Shown in pieces: positions 12,344 through 25,463 of a DNA stretch of 64,000 bases. The DNA comes from Margaritispora aquatica (lineage: Eukaryota; Ascomycota; Leotiomycetes; Helotiales; Discinellaceae). The notes under the pieces were generated by a model. That model searched no databases, had not been told where the DNA came from, and worked only from the letters and a program-made list of their open reading frames with translations. Within the stretch, counting starts at the first letter, position 1, and each line of letters starts with the position of its first letter. The stretch covers positions 930,001 to 994,000 of the forward strand of contig VJWN01000010.1 of the NCBI GenBank assembly GCA_007644065.1, read 5' to 3'. The position numbers were made by a program, and so were the translations under genes.

Positions 12344-13375
12344 ATGATGGAGTACGCACAATACCAGCCACCGGCGCAAGGCCAACATGGACACGGTCAA
12401 GGACATATTCAAGGCGGATACGCGAATTCTGGTCAACACCCAGGAGGAGCCCCCATCACATCTCCACAACAACCAATACACCCACAACATGCTCTCCACA
12501 ATCAGTCTTCACCAATTCTGTCTTCGCAGGCTGGACAAGCTGGCCAACACTCAGGGCATGGATTATCGCAACAACAGATGAGCTATCAGCCTGGTTATCA
12601 AGTCCAACAGCAACCTATGCATTACGGCATGGGGCTGACTTCGCAAGCAGCGGCATTAGCTGCCACAGCAGCCGCGTCGGGGCAGGGAGGATATCCATAC
12701 CCAATGCCAGACTCTGGTCTCTCGCAAACGTCACCAAGAATGGGTGGTGGTGTATCAGTAAAGCAGGAGGTCAACCGTCGGTCACCGAAACAAATGAATA
12801 GTCAGGTTCAACAGGGTCGAAGAATGAGCAACCAAGTGCCTAGTCCAGCGGTCACCAATTCACAGCCTATCATGGGACATGCACCCAGACCTTCAGTTCC
12901 ACCTATGCCAACGCATCCACAATCACCTGAGCTGGTTTCTGGTGCAGTGGAAGAGTCTCCATTATATGTCAACGCCAAACAGTTCCATCGTATTTTGAAG
13001 CGTCGCGTGGCGCGCCAGAGATTAGAAGAGGCGCTCCGCTTGACATCAAAAGGCAGAAAACCTTATCTTCACGAAAGCAGGCACAATCATGCCATGAGAA
13101 GACCTAGAGGTCCTGGTGGAAGATTCTTGACTGCTGATGAAGTTGCGGAAATTGAGAGGACGAAGGGTGATGGAGGTGATGAGAACGACAAAGGCCCATT
13201 GGAAACGCCAGCAAAAGGTGCATCTGGAAATAATGGAAATTCAGGGACAAAGAGAAAAGCGGACTCAGATCATGTTACACCTAGCAAAAAGTCAAAACCG
13301 AACGCGCCACCACCGCAGCGAAGTAGTGCGGATGATGAAGATGAGGATGAGGATGATGCCGATGATGATGGCTGA
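12344..13375 (+). CDS. hapB: CCAAT-binding factor subunit HapB / HAP2 (NF-YA)
   Basis: A single uninterrupted frame of 343 codons. Residues about 203-262 form the complete NF-YA core: the subunit-association helix ([17 protein letters not shown]), the linker, and the DNA-binding segment with [19 protein letters not shown] and GGRF. The N-terminal half is rich in Q, G, H and P, typical of activation regions. The C terminus has a basic KRK...KKSK stretch resembling a nuclear localisation signal and a final acidic D/E run. The protein joins HapC and HapE to bind CCAAT; with HapX the complex controls iron and redox genes. ATG-ATG occurs at the start; either could be used. Fungal homologues often carry introns, none is needed here. 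The domain is unmistakable. Confidence 0.96.
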   Translation: MMEYAQYQPPAQGQHGHGQGHIQGGYANSGQHPGGAPITSPQQPIHPQHALHNQSSPILSSQAGQAGQHSGHGLSQQQMSYQPGYQVQQQPMHYGMGLTSQAAALAATAAASGQGGYPYPMPDSGLSQTSPRMGGGVSVKQEVNRRSPKQMNSQVQQGRRMSNQVPSPAVTNSQPIMGHAPRPSVPPMPTHPQSPELVSGAVEESPLYVNAKQFHRILKRRVARQRLEEALRLTSKGRKPYLHESRHNHAMRRPRGPGGRFLTADEVAEIERTKGDGGDENDKGPLETPAKGASGNNGNSGTKRKADSDHVTPSKKSKPNAPPPQRSSADDEDEDEDDADDDG

Positions 13376-15259
13376 TCACTTGACATTGCCCAAGACACTG
13401 CCTACCGTTAATTCCTCGGCTGTCTCTCTCATCTGTCTCTTTTGTCTACTTACGATGTTACGAAAGCGTTGATTTCTGATATTTCGGATCGCCCTACAAG
13501 CTCCTGGGATACTTGCATCAGATCTATTTTTTGGAACGATAATTCCCGATTGGCGGAGTTCTCTCTCAGATCAATGGCTAGGTCGGGAGGCATATTTGGA
13601 CGGACGGACGGATTGGGCTGCATATGGTCGGTCGGTGGGTTAACAGGACACTCGTTAGGTTACCCTCTCGTGCCGTTACACTCGTTAAAACCTAGAATAC
13701 CCCTTGCATTTTCTTTTAAGCGATGTTGATACATTCTCTTCTACTACTTTTTGTTGGTATCGTCTCTGCCTTTTTGTGGAGTGGTCCTTCGAATTGCAGA
13801 CCCAGGCTTTTTGCGGACAGGATGGATCGATGGATGGAAGGATGGAATGGTATAGAAATTTGGAACTTCCCTCACCGGAAAATAAAACAGTACGAACAGC
13901 TCGCTGATAGCTGAGTGGACAAGGGAGAGAAGGGGGTCTGGAACATACGAAGCGTGGCGAGCCTGTGGAATTTTACGATTGAATGATTGTCTTTTTTTGT
14001 TTTTGATTTATTATCGCTTCTTCTCTTCTCCCTGTGGAATTTAGGGGAATGGAAGGATGGAAATGGGAGGCATCTGTTTACTCGGTCAGAATGGAAATGG
14101 AATGGAAATGGCAACGGGTCTGAGATGTATCATAGCGAGCTGGCCGCTTTTTTTGTTCGGAGATCCTCCCTGCCTATTCCGTGCGTTTGTTACGTGGATG
14201 GAAATGAAGATGGGAATTATTCTTGACTGTTGCTTCTCTGACCCTTGTGCTTTCCTATTGTTGTTAAATCTCGAGTGTCTCATCAACAAGAGAATTGATC
14301 AAGTGGATTCTCTTTGTCTTTGAGATTTACAATACCTGCAGTTTGGTTAAAGGCAGATACGAACCTAGGTAGGCAAGAAGTACCTTGGGTAATACTACAT
14401 ACCTACCTCCACCCCTCTCTACTGCCTTGAATCATCCTACGTAAATGTTCCTTCTCCAACTGAAGTTCCCTTCTTGAGCTCCTTCTTACTGAACACTCGA
14501 CCTACATTTCATAAAATGCACCATTCTGCCTCACATCATCAGCCGATTGACCAGCCAAGCCCATCTTGTGCTTTGCGGCTGTGGTGTGTGCTTGCTTGCT
14601 GTGGTTATCCTCATGCTGCATGACAATTCTGGGTGCGGTTCTTTGCCATTTGAGGATTCTCTGGTTGACGATGAGCTCGAGGATGAAGTCTCTTATTAGT
14701 TCCTGTGGTCGTCCTCATGCTGCACAACCACACTGGGCGTAGGGACTCAAAATGCAAACTCTCAGTGCTAATTTCCCTCCATTCTGACGGGAGGTTCTTC
14801 GATAACCTCCACCGGGCTGCTATAGCCTGGTACTCTGTTGGGGCTTTCTCGATTCTACACAACCCCAGGCGTACATGGCCGCCGTTAGAGGATTTATTTG
14901 CTGGTGAACTCGAGAATTTTGAATCGAATCTCTTTATTGATTTCCACCTGCTTCAAATATGACGTTCTTTGATGACAAGTGGAAGACAACTGCGACGAAG
15001 TGTCTTGCTTTGGTCGTCCTTCTACAATACGGCTATATCGGGTATTGCCAGCTACGACTGGCACTTTTCTCAGTTGGCGGGTCTGATTAATAGACCCGAG
15101 GGGTAAAATCTCCGTGTCGATCTCATATTCATCAAGCTGGACTTTCTTCAATGGGTTTACTTCAATAGGCACCTAGAGCTATCTCGCTGTGGCTATTCGC
15201 TCCTGATATGTTTGACCTCCTTTGATGGTCCTGGCTAATGAATTATAGACCTAGAGAAA
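13376..15259. other. intergenic region downstream of hapB
   Basis: Contains the hapB 3' flank. A 63-codon frame at 13723-13914 begins with a hydrophobic stretch resembling a signal peptide (MLIHSLLLLFVGIVSAF), but has no cysteine pattern, no neighbours and no homology I recognise. Short repeats of GGACGGACGG (about 13600) and GGAATGGAAATGG (14040-14110) occur. No gene supported. Confidence 0.5.
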
Positions 15260-18200
15260 GAAATGGAAAACAAGAAAACAGCGCCTCTGCCAGAGCACGT
15301 TGATATGGAGCATGATGGGGAATTTATTGTGCACACCCTTGATGCAGAATCACAAGAGTTGGACATGGACATTTTTGTTATCAGATCTCGGAAGATTGAA
15401 ACAATGAAACAAGAAGACAACTTTCACCCGAACTCCAGAGAAGTCCAAAGATCCGAGGAGAGGAATGATAGCCACTTGCAACATAAAAAAAGGGGGGGCT
15501 GTACAAGTACCTTTATCCAAGGAGATAAATCGAGAAACGGAAACAGAGCTTGACTGGCTGACTACTCAAAACATGTTACCACCAGCACTTCCCTCCGCAC
15601 GCATCATGGAGTTTTCTTATTATCTAGATGCCAAGAAGGATAAAAGCAGCCTCGCGATCTCAATGAAAGCAACGCATTTCATGCAATCTCTCCATCCGTG
15701 TAAGTTCATGCGGCACATTTTCCTTACCTCCTTATTATAGATGAGTTCAGCGCAAGAGCTGTACTCGGAGATGACAGGTCCATCCAGGTTTCGAGCCAAA
15801 GGTTATAATCGACACACGAAGCTAACATAATAAAGATCGAAACGACTATCCCAAACATCCACTCATGTTTGTGGCCCATGGAATGGGTGGAGAAATATTG
15901 CGAGTTGCTTTGGAGAGCCATGGACAGCCATACTTTGAACGCCGCTTCGATCTAGAAGACAAGAAGAGCTTATACGAACCCTCGGTCTTTGGTTTGCAAT
16001 CTCTCGCATCAATTTCAGGGCCATATCACCGGATGCCATCCCATCCACCACTTCCTACTATTGTCGCTACGACACAAGATCCTGTACCTCCCAGCACTTC
16101 GAAACCAAAAGGATTTCTTTCTTGATCACAAAAGTGGCAATGTTTTTCTCCATTAGCTCAGGTGATCAAGTCTCTCAATGATTCATCCGAAAACTCGCAC
16201 TGTGTCGGATTTCGAAATCCCAAATAATGACTTTCGATCGCATGCCTCTTCCTTATCCAACATGAATTCTTAGGTGGTTTCACCCGCCGCACTTCAAGAA
16301 TCTGATCCTACTCACAGCAATGTTAGGGATGTTTATAACATCGATAGACCTCAACAACCAATTGATGATATGTTTCCAAGTGGACAGCTATCTATTGTTA
16401 TTGGGGTTGTCTTTCTTGACTGCATTGTCAATAGGCAAGGGCGAAACAGCCTCATAAAGAAGCTCGTTTAGAATGGTGCTTTTGTGCAATGGGTAAGCGC
16501 ATTATCTGTTATTGGCTCTTATCATTTACTCTTCTATAAGTTTGTTAATCCATCTCTGAGCTCAAATACCTTGGTTTTGATTAGAAAGAGTCAATCTATC
16601 CTTGCTTGCTTCTGTCCTGAATTTTTGTCTTTCTGTTATTGCTAATTACATGGCAGTACAGCGAAACGAGCGGTGGAGGACAAAGAATGCACGATAATCC
16701 ATCGGTATATTCACTTTATTTGAGTCTCTCGAGCAAGCTAATCGATGCCCAGAAACTATTTTCAATCTATGAGATTGATATACCACATACCGATTCGCTT
16801 CGAGCGTTTGCAAGGCCAAGTGATCAGGAGAATTTTAGACGAGTTCGTACACAGATGCATCTCATGTGTACAGACTACCTATTGCTAGATGCAGCCTACA
16901 AATACAACGTACTAAAGATTGAATCCATCCTAGCCAAGAAGATGGATTATGGTGATTGTACAGAGATGAATCTCAATACTCCATTACGGTCATCAGGCCT
17001 CAATTATCATATGAGTATTGATGATCTGTCATTTCCATAATATATAATAAACAGCTATCTTGAGTTCACTAACTGGTTGACTTAACGCATACACTTACAT
17101 GTTAACAAGGTTGATCAGTTGTGGTTATGGATAACCGATGGTGTTTCTGAAGACTAATTATTCTTGGCGAAAGACTGACACAATAGATGTTCTGATTACA
17201 AGTTTTTCACAAAAATAAGATCTCACTGGATATTCTGATCCAGACATCTTAGAGAATTTACTGCAGTACATAAAGAGTAACAACAGACAGCCAATTTTCA
17301 CTCCACGCGATCTTGGTGATCTGGTTATTGAGAAGTGTACTGGTATAATCAGTGCAACAACGAACAATTTATTTTCTTCCTGCAATATTCTAGGCATCTT
17401 TGGCTCTGCTATTGGAAACGTTGTAAGTGGTGTCATTTGGTTTTATCTGCTTGTTTTAACCCAAACCACAGTCAAATGAAGAGGTCAGGCTTATGAAGAG
17501 ATTCAACAGAGATTTCACTGAATTGGCTGACGCGCTAGCTCCCGAGCGGAAACAATTCAAATATAGAGATACTTCTCTCTATGAAATTATGGGGTACTTC
17601 AGCGAATCTGACTAAGACAGTTTTGTCAAATCAGTTCACTCGGATTCAAGCAGTTGCACCGCCACTGATGGTTCTCTAAATTCTAGAGAGTCATTTGATG
17701 CAGTGAGTCCTGGCTCCATACGTAGAGCAATTCTGTGATATCGTCAACAAGAGGCCAGAAAGGATCCTCAGAAAACGTCAACTCGCCTGCTCAGCTCGTT
17801 CAATGATATTAGCGAGGAGACTGACCAGCTGATAGATATCAAGGACATTAAAGATGAGCTGGAGATAATGATAGAAGTGATTGGTGCTCAGCATGATGCA
17901 ATTAAGACTTTCAATTTCTGCCCCTCGAAACCTACTCCAGACAGTGTTGTGCCGAGAATCGTAGCCGAGGGCGAAGATAGATTGCAAAAACTCAAGAAGA
18001 TGTCTGAGCAATCAGAAGAGATTGCCAAACCGGACAGTGTTTCGCACAGTTCGAGTGAAGGTGACTGCCACAATTTAAGCTTAACTGCCTGTTGGATCTG
18101 AAGCAGAAACAAGCCAATGCATCTGAAGCGAGAACAGCAAACATGCAAGTTATACAAGCTGACAAACAAGGCAAAACATTGATGGTATTCACAACCGTTA

Positions 18201-18790
18201 CCATTATTTTTCTCCCTTTGTTATTCATGGCTGCATTCTTTGCCTTGCCTGTTGTCACTTTCCCCAAGAAGCCGGGTGGAACATTAGCGATGACGCTCAG
18301 CTTTGTTTCAAAATATATCTGTGATTTTACTTTTACAAAGCTCCATGCTCAGACAGATCTAGAATGCCTGTTATTTCCAGATTGCTAATATTATTTGGTC
18401 CCCATCGCCATAGCAATCTCCGTTCCCTTCCTTATCCTCGCATTCTCAGTGAATATGATCGAGAACTCGATTTCCTGTTTTAGACGTCGCGCTAATGCTG
18501 CGGCCCTGATACAGACGAACAGGGACTCGAGCATCATCAAAGACTCCAGGGGGTTGACGAGGGTTAAAAAGCTGTTCCTGCGGTTCGTGACTGGAGTCTG
18601 GAGTTGGGTTTTCATAACTACAATTGTGACTGGAAGATTGAGGATAAGAAGATGCGTGAGATCTTGCCTGCAATGGTATGGGTGGAGGAGAGTGAAGCAG
18701 AGAAGGAGGAAGATGAGGAGGAGAGTGACGAGGGAAGGAATCTGGAGGAGAAAGAGGGGTAGCGAGTGTGATGTCGGGGAGTGGGGGTGA
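15260..18790 (+). pseudogene. decayed gene: alpha/beta-hydrolase (SesB/SERAC1-like) segment followed by CorA-like membrane domain
   Basis: Three blocks in plus-strand order resemble known folds. Block 1 (about 15540-15705) has WLTTQNMLPPALPSARIMEF, matching the WLRDxLPxxLPxARIMTYGY region of fungal SERAC1/SesB-like hydrolases. Block 2 (15840-16125) has HPLMFVAHGMGGEILRVAL, the nucleophile-elbow region, with Gly in place of the usual Ser. Block 3 (17110-18500) has VDQLWLWI, the helical part ending LLDLKQKQANASEA, then TLMVFTTVTIIFLPLLFMAA, the TM1 region of fungal CorA-like proteins, and a TM2 region PIAIAISVPFLILAF; the GMN motif is absent. Some splice sites look intact (for example GTAAGT...CCACAG at 17423-17472), but TAA at 17216-17218 and a stop after 17610 interrupt the conserved part, and frames around 15780-15840, 18040-18080 and 18390 do not join with normal introns. 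I infer a pseudogene. Two adjacent genes instead of one fusion is possible. Confidence 0.6.
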
Positions 18791-21700
18791 GCGTAACAGT
18801 GAGAGGGAGAACTGGGATTCGGAAAGGAGTGGTCGGTAAATTTGGATTAGAGCAAAGATGTGAAGAGAAAGAAGAGAGGCATTGTCTGAAAAGTAATGGT
18901 GAAGCAGACGAATGAATTACTAAAGGATAATAACTGGAGACATGCGTTGGACTGCCAACATTTTGTTTTGATACGTATTATTGTCTCTTTCCTTTAAATG
19001 TCTTGCAATTTCCTTGGGAGACCAAAAGCAATACAATATGGGCTTTTTTGATTGAAATTAGTCAAAATGTTTGGATTTTGCCTGGCAGTAACGGCATGCA
19101 AACAACAGATTCTATTGATCTGCTAGCCATTCGATTGTGAAAGTGTAAAAGGCTTAAAGCTTTTGTGCCGTCTTCTCGTTGCTTCAAATCTAGCACCAAG
19201 GCAATGCTTGATAAAGAGTTTCAATTGATTATGAGAATGGAAAGATACGTACCTCATAAGAGGTGCTATTGGATTGGAGCTTCATTGTCATTACTCAAGC
19301 AAGTGAAGTGCTGTGCTATTCTCGCTCTTCACGAGAATATTAAGCGAGGGGGGCTTTACTATCACAGTGACCAACTCACTGAACTATCGTCATATGATAA
19401 CTTGGCAAATATGTATATACAAAACACCTTTAAGGTCTAAACATCTTCATTCAGGCAAATTCTATGATGTCTTTTCCATTATTTGGCGTCACATCTACTT
19501 CGTTGGAATTCTCGCTTGCTGAGTTCAACACAATCATCGCTGGACTCGCCACACAGACCTCTATCCCCTTTTCTGCTCTACACGTACACATACTCGCCTT
19601 CCCCATCTTGTCTTCTAGCACCAATCAAAAAGGAAAGCATGATAAGCCCTGCAGTGCGAAAACGCGGACTGCGGCTCAGCACCCAACCACACACACCAGC
19701 CATCGCTCGAACCCAGCTAGAAAGCGCCTAGAAAAGCACAAGAACGCACTATTGAGCCACGAGGCCAGCCGGCCTTGGCAGGCAGAGAGGCAGAGAGAGA
19801 GAGAGGAGAGAAAGAAATGAGGGGCGGGGAAGCGGCTTCGTGAGCCAAATCGCCTTAACGGGATAGCTAGCTACCTACCTAGCTACCTACCTAATCTAAA
19901 GCCGAAAGCAAAGCGACGGGTGTGATAATTTCTCGGAAGCTAGATATTCTCAGTGCGTATGTGTGTGGAGTGGGGCTGTTGGATGTCAAAAGATAGGTAT
20001 GTTTCATCGCCGATGCGACGATGCGGTGGGGATGTTTGTGCTTGTACAGTAGTTGGGACGGTGAGATGTCGGTGTTGATTTAAGACTTGAGATGGTCTGA
20101 CTGTGAGGTCAAGTTTGGAAATGGTTGATGCTGAAGTGGAGGTTTCTCTTGATAGAAAGGCCGGAGATGATGGTGTGGAGGGGTTGTATTGTGGGGTCAT
20201 GGAGGGGAAGAGATACACTGGGCTACAGTAGAACTCCTGCCAAGGACTGTTCGATTGTAAAACTAGTGGAGTCTGAATACATGGATTGATGGATAAAGAA
20301 AAGAGTCAAGGGATATACCTTACCATCCCCAGAGCGAGCTGTCGAGACTTGTCGAAGCGAAAGTACTTACATGTTATTAGTCACTGGTAACGAATTCTAT
20401 TTTGGGCAGCAGTAACCTCAGGGTGAAGAGAATTTTCAAAAAGGTTAGGCAAGTGCAATGGAGGAAAAACGTGCCATGCAAAGAACAAGCTAAATGCAAA
20501 AGTGAAATATTTGCTCAGCCCACACGGTTGATGTCAGAGCACACATTGGACAGATTGGAGTAGATTGAGTTTGACTTTGCCGGTTGAGTTCATACTAGTG
20601 GGTAAGTTACCGAAACTATCTGCACTGTGTTCTTGAGGGCTTTGATAACAGTAGCGTAGGTAACTAATCCTCAAGCCATCTAGTTTTGGACGCCTGATAT
20701 CGTTGTGGGTGATGTATGATTGGTAGTTCCAATCATAAAGAAAGAGCGTCAGCTCCAGCTCCTCTCACCGCGACGTTCAAAGAGTATCACGAGGAACTGA
20801 AACCTTCACACTCGACAGTGCTCGGCTCAGCTCCGCGGGATTATATTCTTCGCACATAGATTGCGGAGTATTGTGTCGTCCAGTTCCCATATTAGCGAGA
20901 GCCTGGCTGTGGAGCACGAAGAAAATTCATCACACCCGCGTGCATGCAGGGACCAAGGAGGCTCCTTGCTGCCAAGAGGAGAAACAAGGGAAGGAGAATT
21001 TCAAAGGCATGTGTGCTGATCTCGTAGCTTTTCGGATCTTCGTGTTATGCAACCAGCGCTCTTCCGAGGGTATCCGGCTATTGATCAAAGTTTGGCGGAA
21101 TAGTTGGGAGTCATTATTGACTTCCATTCATATTGTTCGAACACATGTATAAGAGTCAAGGATGGTTCTTGGCAGTAGTAGTAACAGCATCCCGATCTGT
21201 GACTTGGACGTTCCTTGCTCAATGCAGCAGCTTGACGTTGACAAAACAAACACAGCCAATGCCAAGCCGATGAATTTTGGCAGAATTGTAGTTACTGATG
21301 CCCTCACCACAAGCGAGAGCTTTTATGTATCAAATACCTCCACTTTCCCACCCAAACAGTGAAGGAAAGATCGACAGGGTCTAGCGAGGTCGTCTGCGAC
21401 CTGACCTGACCTCTCGAGCCGGAGGTGAGCTAGATGACCACGAAGAGACACAAAGAGGTACCCGAATAACGAATACCAAGTACCTACTATGGACAAATTG
21501 TGATAAAGAAGCTTTTTTGAACCCTCCTCCGTAATCCTTGGTCCGCATGATGTGATTGCACCAAGTGGGCGCTCTCCATCTTTCCCAAAGTCTAAAAGGA
21601 GCCTTGGAGGAAACACACTCCGACTTGCGTCATGATCGGCATATGGCATTGTTAGAGCCCCATAAAAACAAGGAATCTGGACACATACACCAACGCCGGA

Positions 21701-22659
21701 ATTCAAAAAACCACATGTTTGTAAGATGGTCCAACTGAGTGCATTGGGGGTTTTGTCGGTGGAAAACATACTGTAATGCTCTATGTGCGGGATTTGTGGC
21801 CCGAAAGTGACCTGATTTGATGCTTGTGACAGAGTCCGACTCTCTCTTTTGCGAGGTTTAGAGAGAGAGAATAGACAGTGCCCTGTTTGCAGATCCGGGG
21901 AAATGCGGAGTGAGACAATGTGGAGTGAGTGAGGACAATGATAACAATGCCCGATGCACAGCACAGTCACTTTCCTGCAGGCTGTTGTGCACAGGATCGA
22001 GATAAAGAACATGCAGAGAATAGGAGGGAATGAAGATGTATGCCCATGATGCCTTGCCTGTACGACTACTTGGCAATGCCGATGGTCAGACTTTCCCATC
22101 TGACAGGTAAGTTATGCGAGATTAGACTTTCAGCCTTTCGGAGAATTTGAGAGGGTAAGTAGAGAGAGGTATTTTGTCCGAGATGTGCAGTTATCGAAAG
22201 ATATTCGAAGTCAGAAGTGCCTCGGTTTCGATGCAGTTCGTAAAACCTCGGTTGTCGACCGAAAGAGCCTTTCTTCCCTCTAAACGAAACCAAACACGAA
22301 AGCAGCATAGTCGTCGTGAAACGCCGCATCACTCGACAGCTTGAGGTGAGACTGCGTGGGATATATGAGAAACACTACACTCTAATCATTACCCCACAGA
22401 ACAGTGAGAACCACTGCTGTGGTACCGTACTGTGCAATATCTCAAAAACATCAGCAGAAAAAGCAAATCGAGGTCAAAGGATGCTGCAGAGTTTACTGGT
22501 ACCTCACAACACAGACACTCCCGTCTGGCTGGGGTTGACAGAAGGTTGATTCTGTTGGCCTTGCACCCCACAACCCACTCGGAGCAATTCGATGCGAATT
22601 AGACATTTTGTCGTGAACGGACATCTAATATAATGTACGCGGCTCTGTGCGCCTATCCT

Positions 22660-22689
22660 CCCACGCCCACGCCCACGCCCACGCCCACA
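22660..22689. repeat. hexanucleotide microsatellite (CCCACG)n
   Basis: About five direct copies of CCCACG on the plus strand, in a gene-free stretch. Confidence 0.9.
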
Positions 22690-23273
22690 GGACAGATCCG
22701 TTTCGCCTCAAACATTGAATCAGGCAACTCTATGCCCGTATGCGGTACCTTGCCTTACCTTACCTTGCTGACTGACTGTGCCGTTTGGACTCTCTCCTCT
22801 CTGGGGACAAGAGACATTATTGTCGTTTGGATCCGGGGAAAAGAGGCTCGAGAACGCACCGGCGCGCGGGAGAGACTTCATCCCCGCTTGACCTGAACCT
22901 TGACATAGCCGAGCGAGACAGTTGAGTTGAGTTGGGACTTGGGAGTTGGGAGAGTGAGCGTGATGTGATGCAATGTAATCTTAGGTAGGGTAATTCACGC
23001 AAATGGGAAATATTCCGTTAATCCAATATTCTAATCTCTCAGCATTCTCCGGGACGAGTCAGCACGTTAACTTGTTGTTATAGCTTCCGTATACCTTAGG
23101 TATGTAGGTATGTATGTGTGTACCCTACCTATGTATGCATCTATGACTATCTACCACTCCCAACCAAATTTAGACAATGCAATTGAATCCTTCCCTTCAG
23201 TGTTGGTTAAAACACACTTTGCATCCATCCATCCATCCATAGGAGTTCACCCGTCCTAATTCTAATTCCGTTT

Positions 23274-23306
23274 GCAATTACTCTGCAATTACTCTGCAAT
23301 TACTCT
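23274..23306. repeat. 11-bp tandem repeat, three copies
   Basis: Three perfect copies of GCAATTACTCT in tandem; a (CATC)n run lies just upstream at 23222-23240. Confidence 0.9.
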
Positions 23307-24120
23307 GCTCTACCCTGGCTTGTCATGGCCTGCTGATCTCCTCCCTGGTCGATCGATGGCTGACAAGCGAGACAACTCACTCACTCATGTCACTCTCTCA
23401 CGCCCGCCTCCACCAACATGATTACATTACCGTCGCGTGTAACTTTCCCTCCCTCCCTACCCTCCCTCTCGTGCTGCGCGAGGTTCGAGAGTAAATTCTG
23501 TGCAAGATCGAGCAAATAGGTAAATGAACAGGGTCAATTGAACCGAGCACAGCATAAAAATCAAATCTCACCATTGCCAGCGTGTACATGATCTCATTTC
23601 AATTTCATCTCATTACCTCATGAGATATCCTACAAGCCAAGTATCTCCGTACCAGGACCCGGAGTATCGTACCTCCGTGCTGTATCTGTCTACAAACGAC
23701 CATGAAGAGTAAGCCACAGATTGTACAACTACTCATCCTCTTCATACTTGCTAGATGGATGTATCTAGGCGTCTAATATCAGTTATACTAACACATAAAA
23801 GAATCTTAATCTCTTAATCTGTCACTCTTTGACTTTCCTAGCATCATCATCATTATCACTATCACCAACGAAGCGAAATATAAATCCTTCATCCTCCTCA
23901 TCCTCCCCCACAAACAGCCCCCAATCCATTCTATTCCATTTCCCCATCCCCATCCCAAGCCTTTCCATCTCCCCTCCCAGACAACCAGGCAGCCAACCCG
24001 TCAAGGGAAAAAAAAGGAGGGGGAAGGAAAATAAGAAGCGTGGGGTTCGTACAACAAGCCAGCAAGCAATCAATCAATGAATGGACCCTACCATACTACC
24101 ACACTACCACATTACCACAC

Positions 24121-24165
24121 ATCCCATACATCCCATACATCCCATACATCCCATACATCCCATAC
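24121..24165. repeat. 9-bp tandem repeat, five copies
   Basis: Five perfect copies of ATCCCATAC. Because the unit is a multiple of three, it is open in several frames (repeating IPY, HTS or SHT on the plus strand, GMY on the minus), which creates spurious ORFs. Confidence 0.92.
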
Positions 24166-24254
24166 TGTACATCACCCTCAAACCTCCACACACACCACTC
24201 CCGACTTTTGTACAACCCCTTGGCAAGACATACACATACATACCCGACATCATA

Positions 24255-24285
24255 CACCACCACCACCACCACCACCACCACCACC
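24255..24285. repeat. trinucleotide microsatellite (CAC)n
   Basis: About ten uninterrupted CAC units; gives runs of H, T or P in the three plus-strand frames and of V or W on the minus strand. No gene contains it. Confidence 0.92.
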
Positions 24286-24560
24286 TGCAGTACCTTATGT
24301 ATGTATGCGAACCTGCGAACCTACGAACCCGCAAACCAATCTATCGCGAACAGCCACGGCCACGGCCACGGCGGTACCACCACTCCGACTACCACCACCA
24401 GGACTCCCACGACCATTACTACGACGAACGAATCTCGTTCTTGTAGGTACTGTAAAAGGACATTGAAACTTTTGCTGTGTTGTCCTGTTTCCCTTTACAT
24501 ACACATGTATGCTGTGCAAGGTGTCATTCATTTCCTTTATTGATCCATTCATTGATTCAT

Positions 24561-24592
24561 TGATCGATCGATTGATTGATTGATTGATTGAT
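24561..24592. repeat. tetranucleotide microsatellite (GATT)n
   Basis: A run of ATTG/GATT units following GATCGATCG. A (TTGC/TTGT)n tract follows at 24712-24754. Confidence 0.88.
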
Positions 24593-25463
24593 TCATCTTC
24601 AGTTGCCGTCTATCTAGTGCTCGCCTGCCCGCTTAATGAGTGAGAAGTGAAAAGACGTGAAGAACGGAAGGAGACAGAAGTGGTCATGTGAGCCAGCTCT
24701 TCGTCCTGATTGCCCGTTTGCTTTGGTTGCTTGTTTGCTTGTTTGCTTGTTCGCATCACCATTCAGCTAGCTCGTCAGTTCATTTCGTAACCATTCACAT
24801 ACAAACGTCCAGTTCCATCTATCGAGCAGTAGTACGAGCACATAGGCTATGGGCAGTCAAACATCATGTATCGATCGATTGCCAGATTTGAACAACAGTG
24901 AAGACAGGGAAAAATGCCATTGTCTGCTTGAAGAGACAGATTTGGGGTGGTACTTAAAGAGTCTATGTACTTTCGCGCCCTTCCATCCTAAACTCAGATC
25001 CCCAAATCAGCTTTGCTGAGCCCTGCAAGTGCCATACAAAGACGACAACCCGCCAATGTTTCTAATCCCTTCGCCGATTGACCCTTTCCCAGCCAAATTT
25101 CTGTAGGATACAGCCGTAATCTCGTTTCTTAGCCATCAGAAGATGATTTGTCTAAGCCCCCTTGAGAGACATTATTTCCGTTTGCCCAAAGCCTACCTTG
25201 CCAACCATTACCCCCATAAAAGAGTGGCACTTCTTTAAAGAAGAAGTCCAGGTGCAGAATACAACATTGCCAGGGAATTCCAGGCAGAGAAGAGCAAATA
25301 CTAGTAAGCGCCGAAAACCAACAACCGTTGCCACACGTGTCGTGGTTGTATGCCAACATGAACCCATATGTACGCCTGCCTACCATATATGCAACAGAGT
25401 GAGAAATATACCTCCCATGCCCTTGATGATGTGGTCCTACTATCGAGCTTATCCTCACAGCGA

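Larger units (their letters stand above)
18791..25463. other. long non-coding region with microsatellites
   Basis: No supported gene in 6.7 kb. The longest frame is 258 codons on the minus strand (21323-22099); it is rich in C, H, S and L, has no recognisable motif and no splice-linked partner. The part from 22600 to 24800 is dominated by simple repeats, some open in several frames at once (for example 24040-24543), which explains the ORFs there. The reg1 3' flank lies at the right end. Confidence 0.5.

Noticed and set aside
13723..13914. Small secreted protein with signal-like N terminus
   Set aside because: Only 63 codons, lacks a cysteine pattern, homology or a promoter feature; several overlapping frames are equally open.
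24040..24543. A 167-codon frame with repeated IPY and T/H runs
   Set aside because: It is produced by the 9-bp and CAC microsatellites, which are open in several frames on both strands; no start context, splice support or domain.
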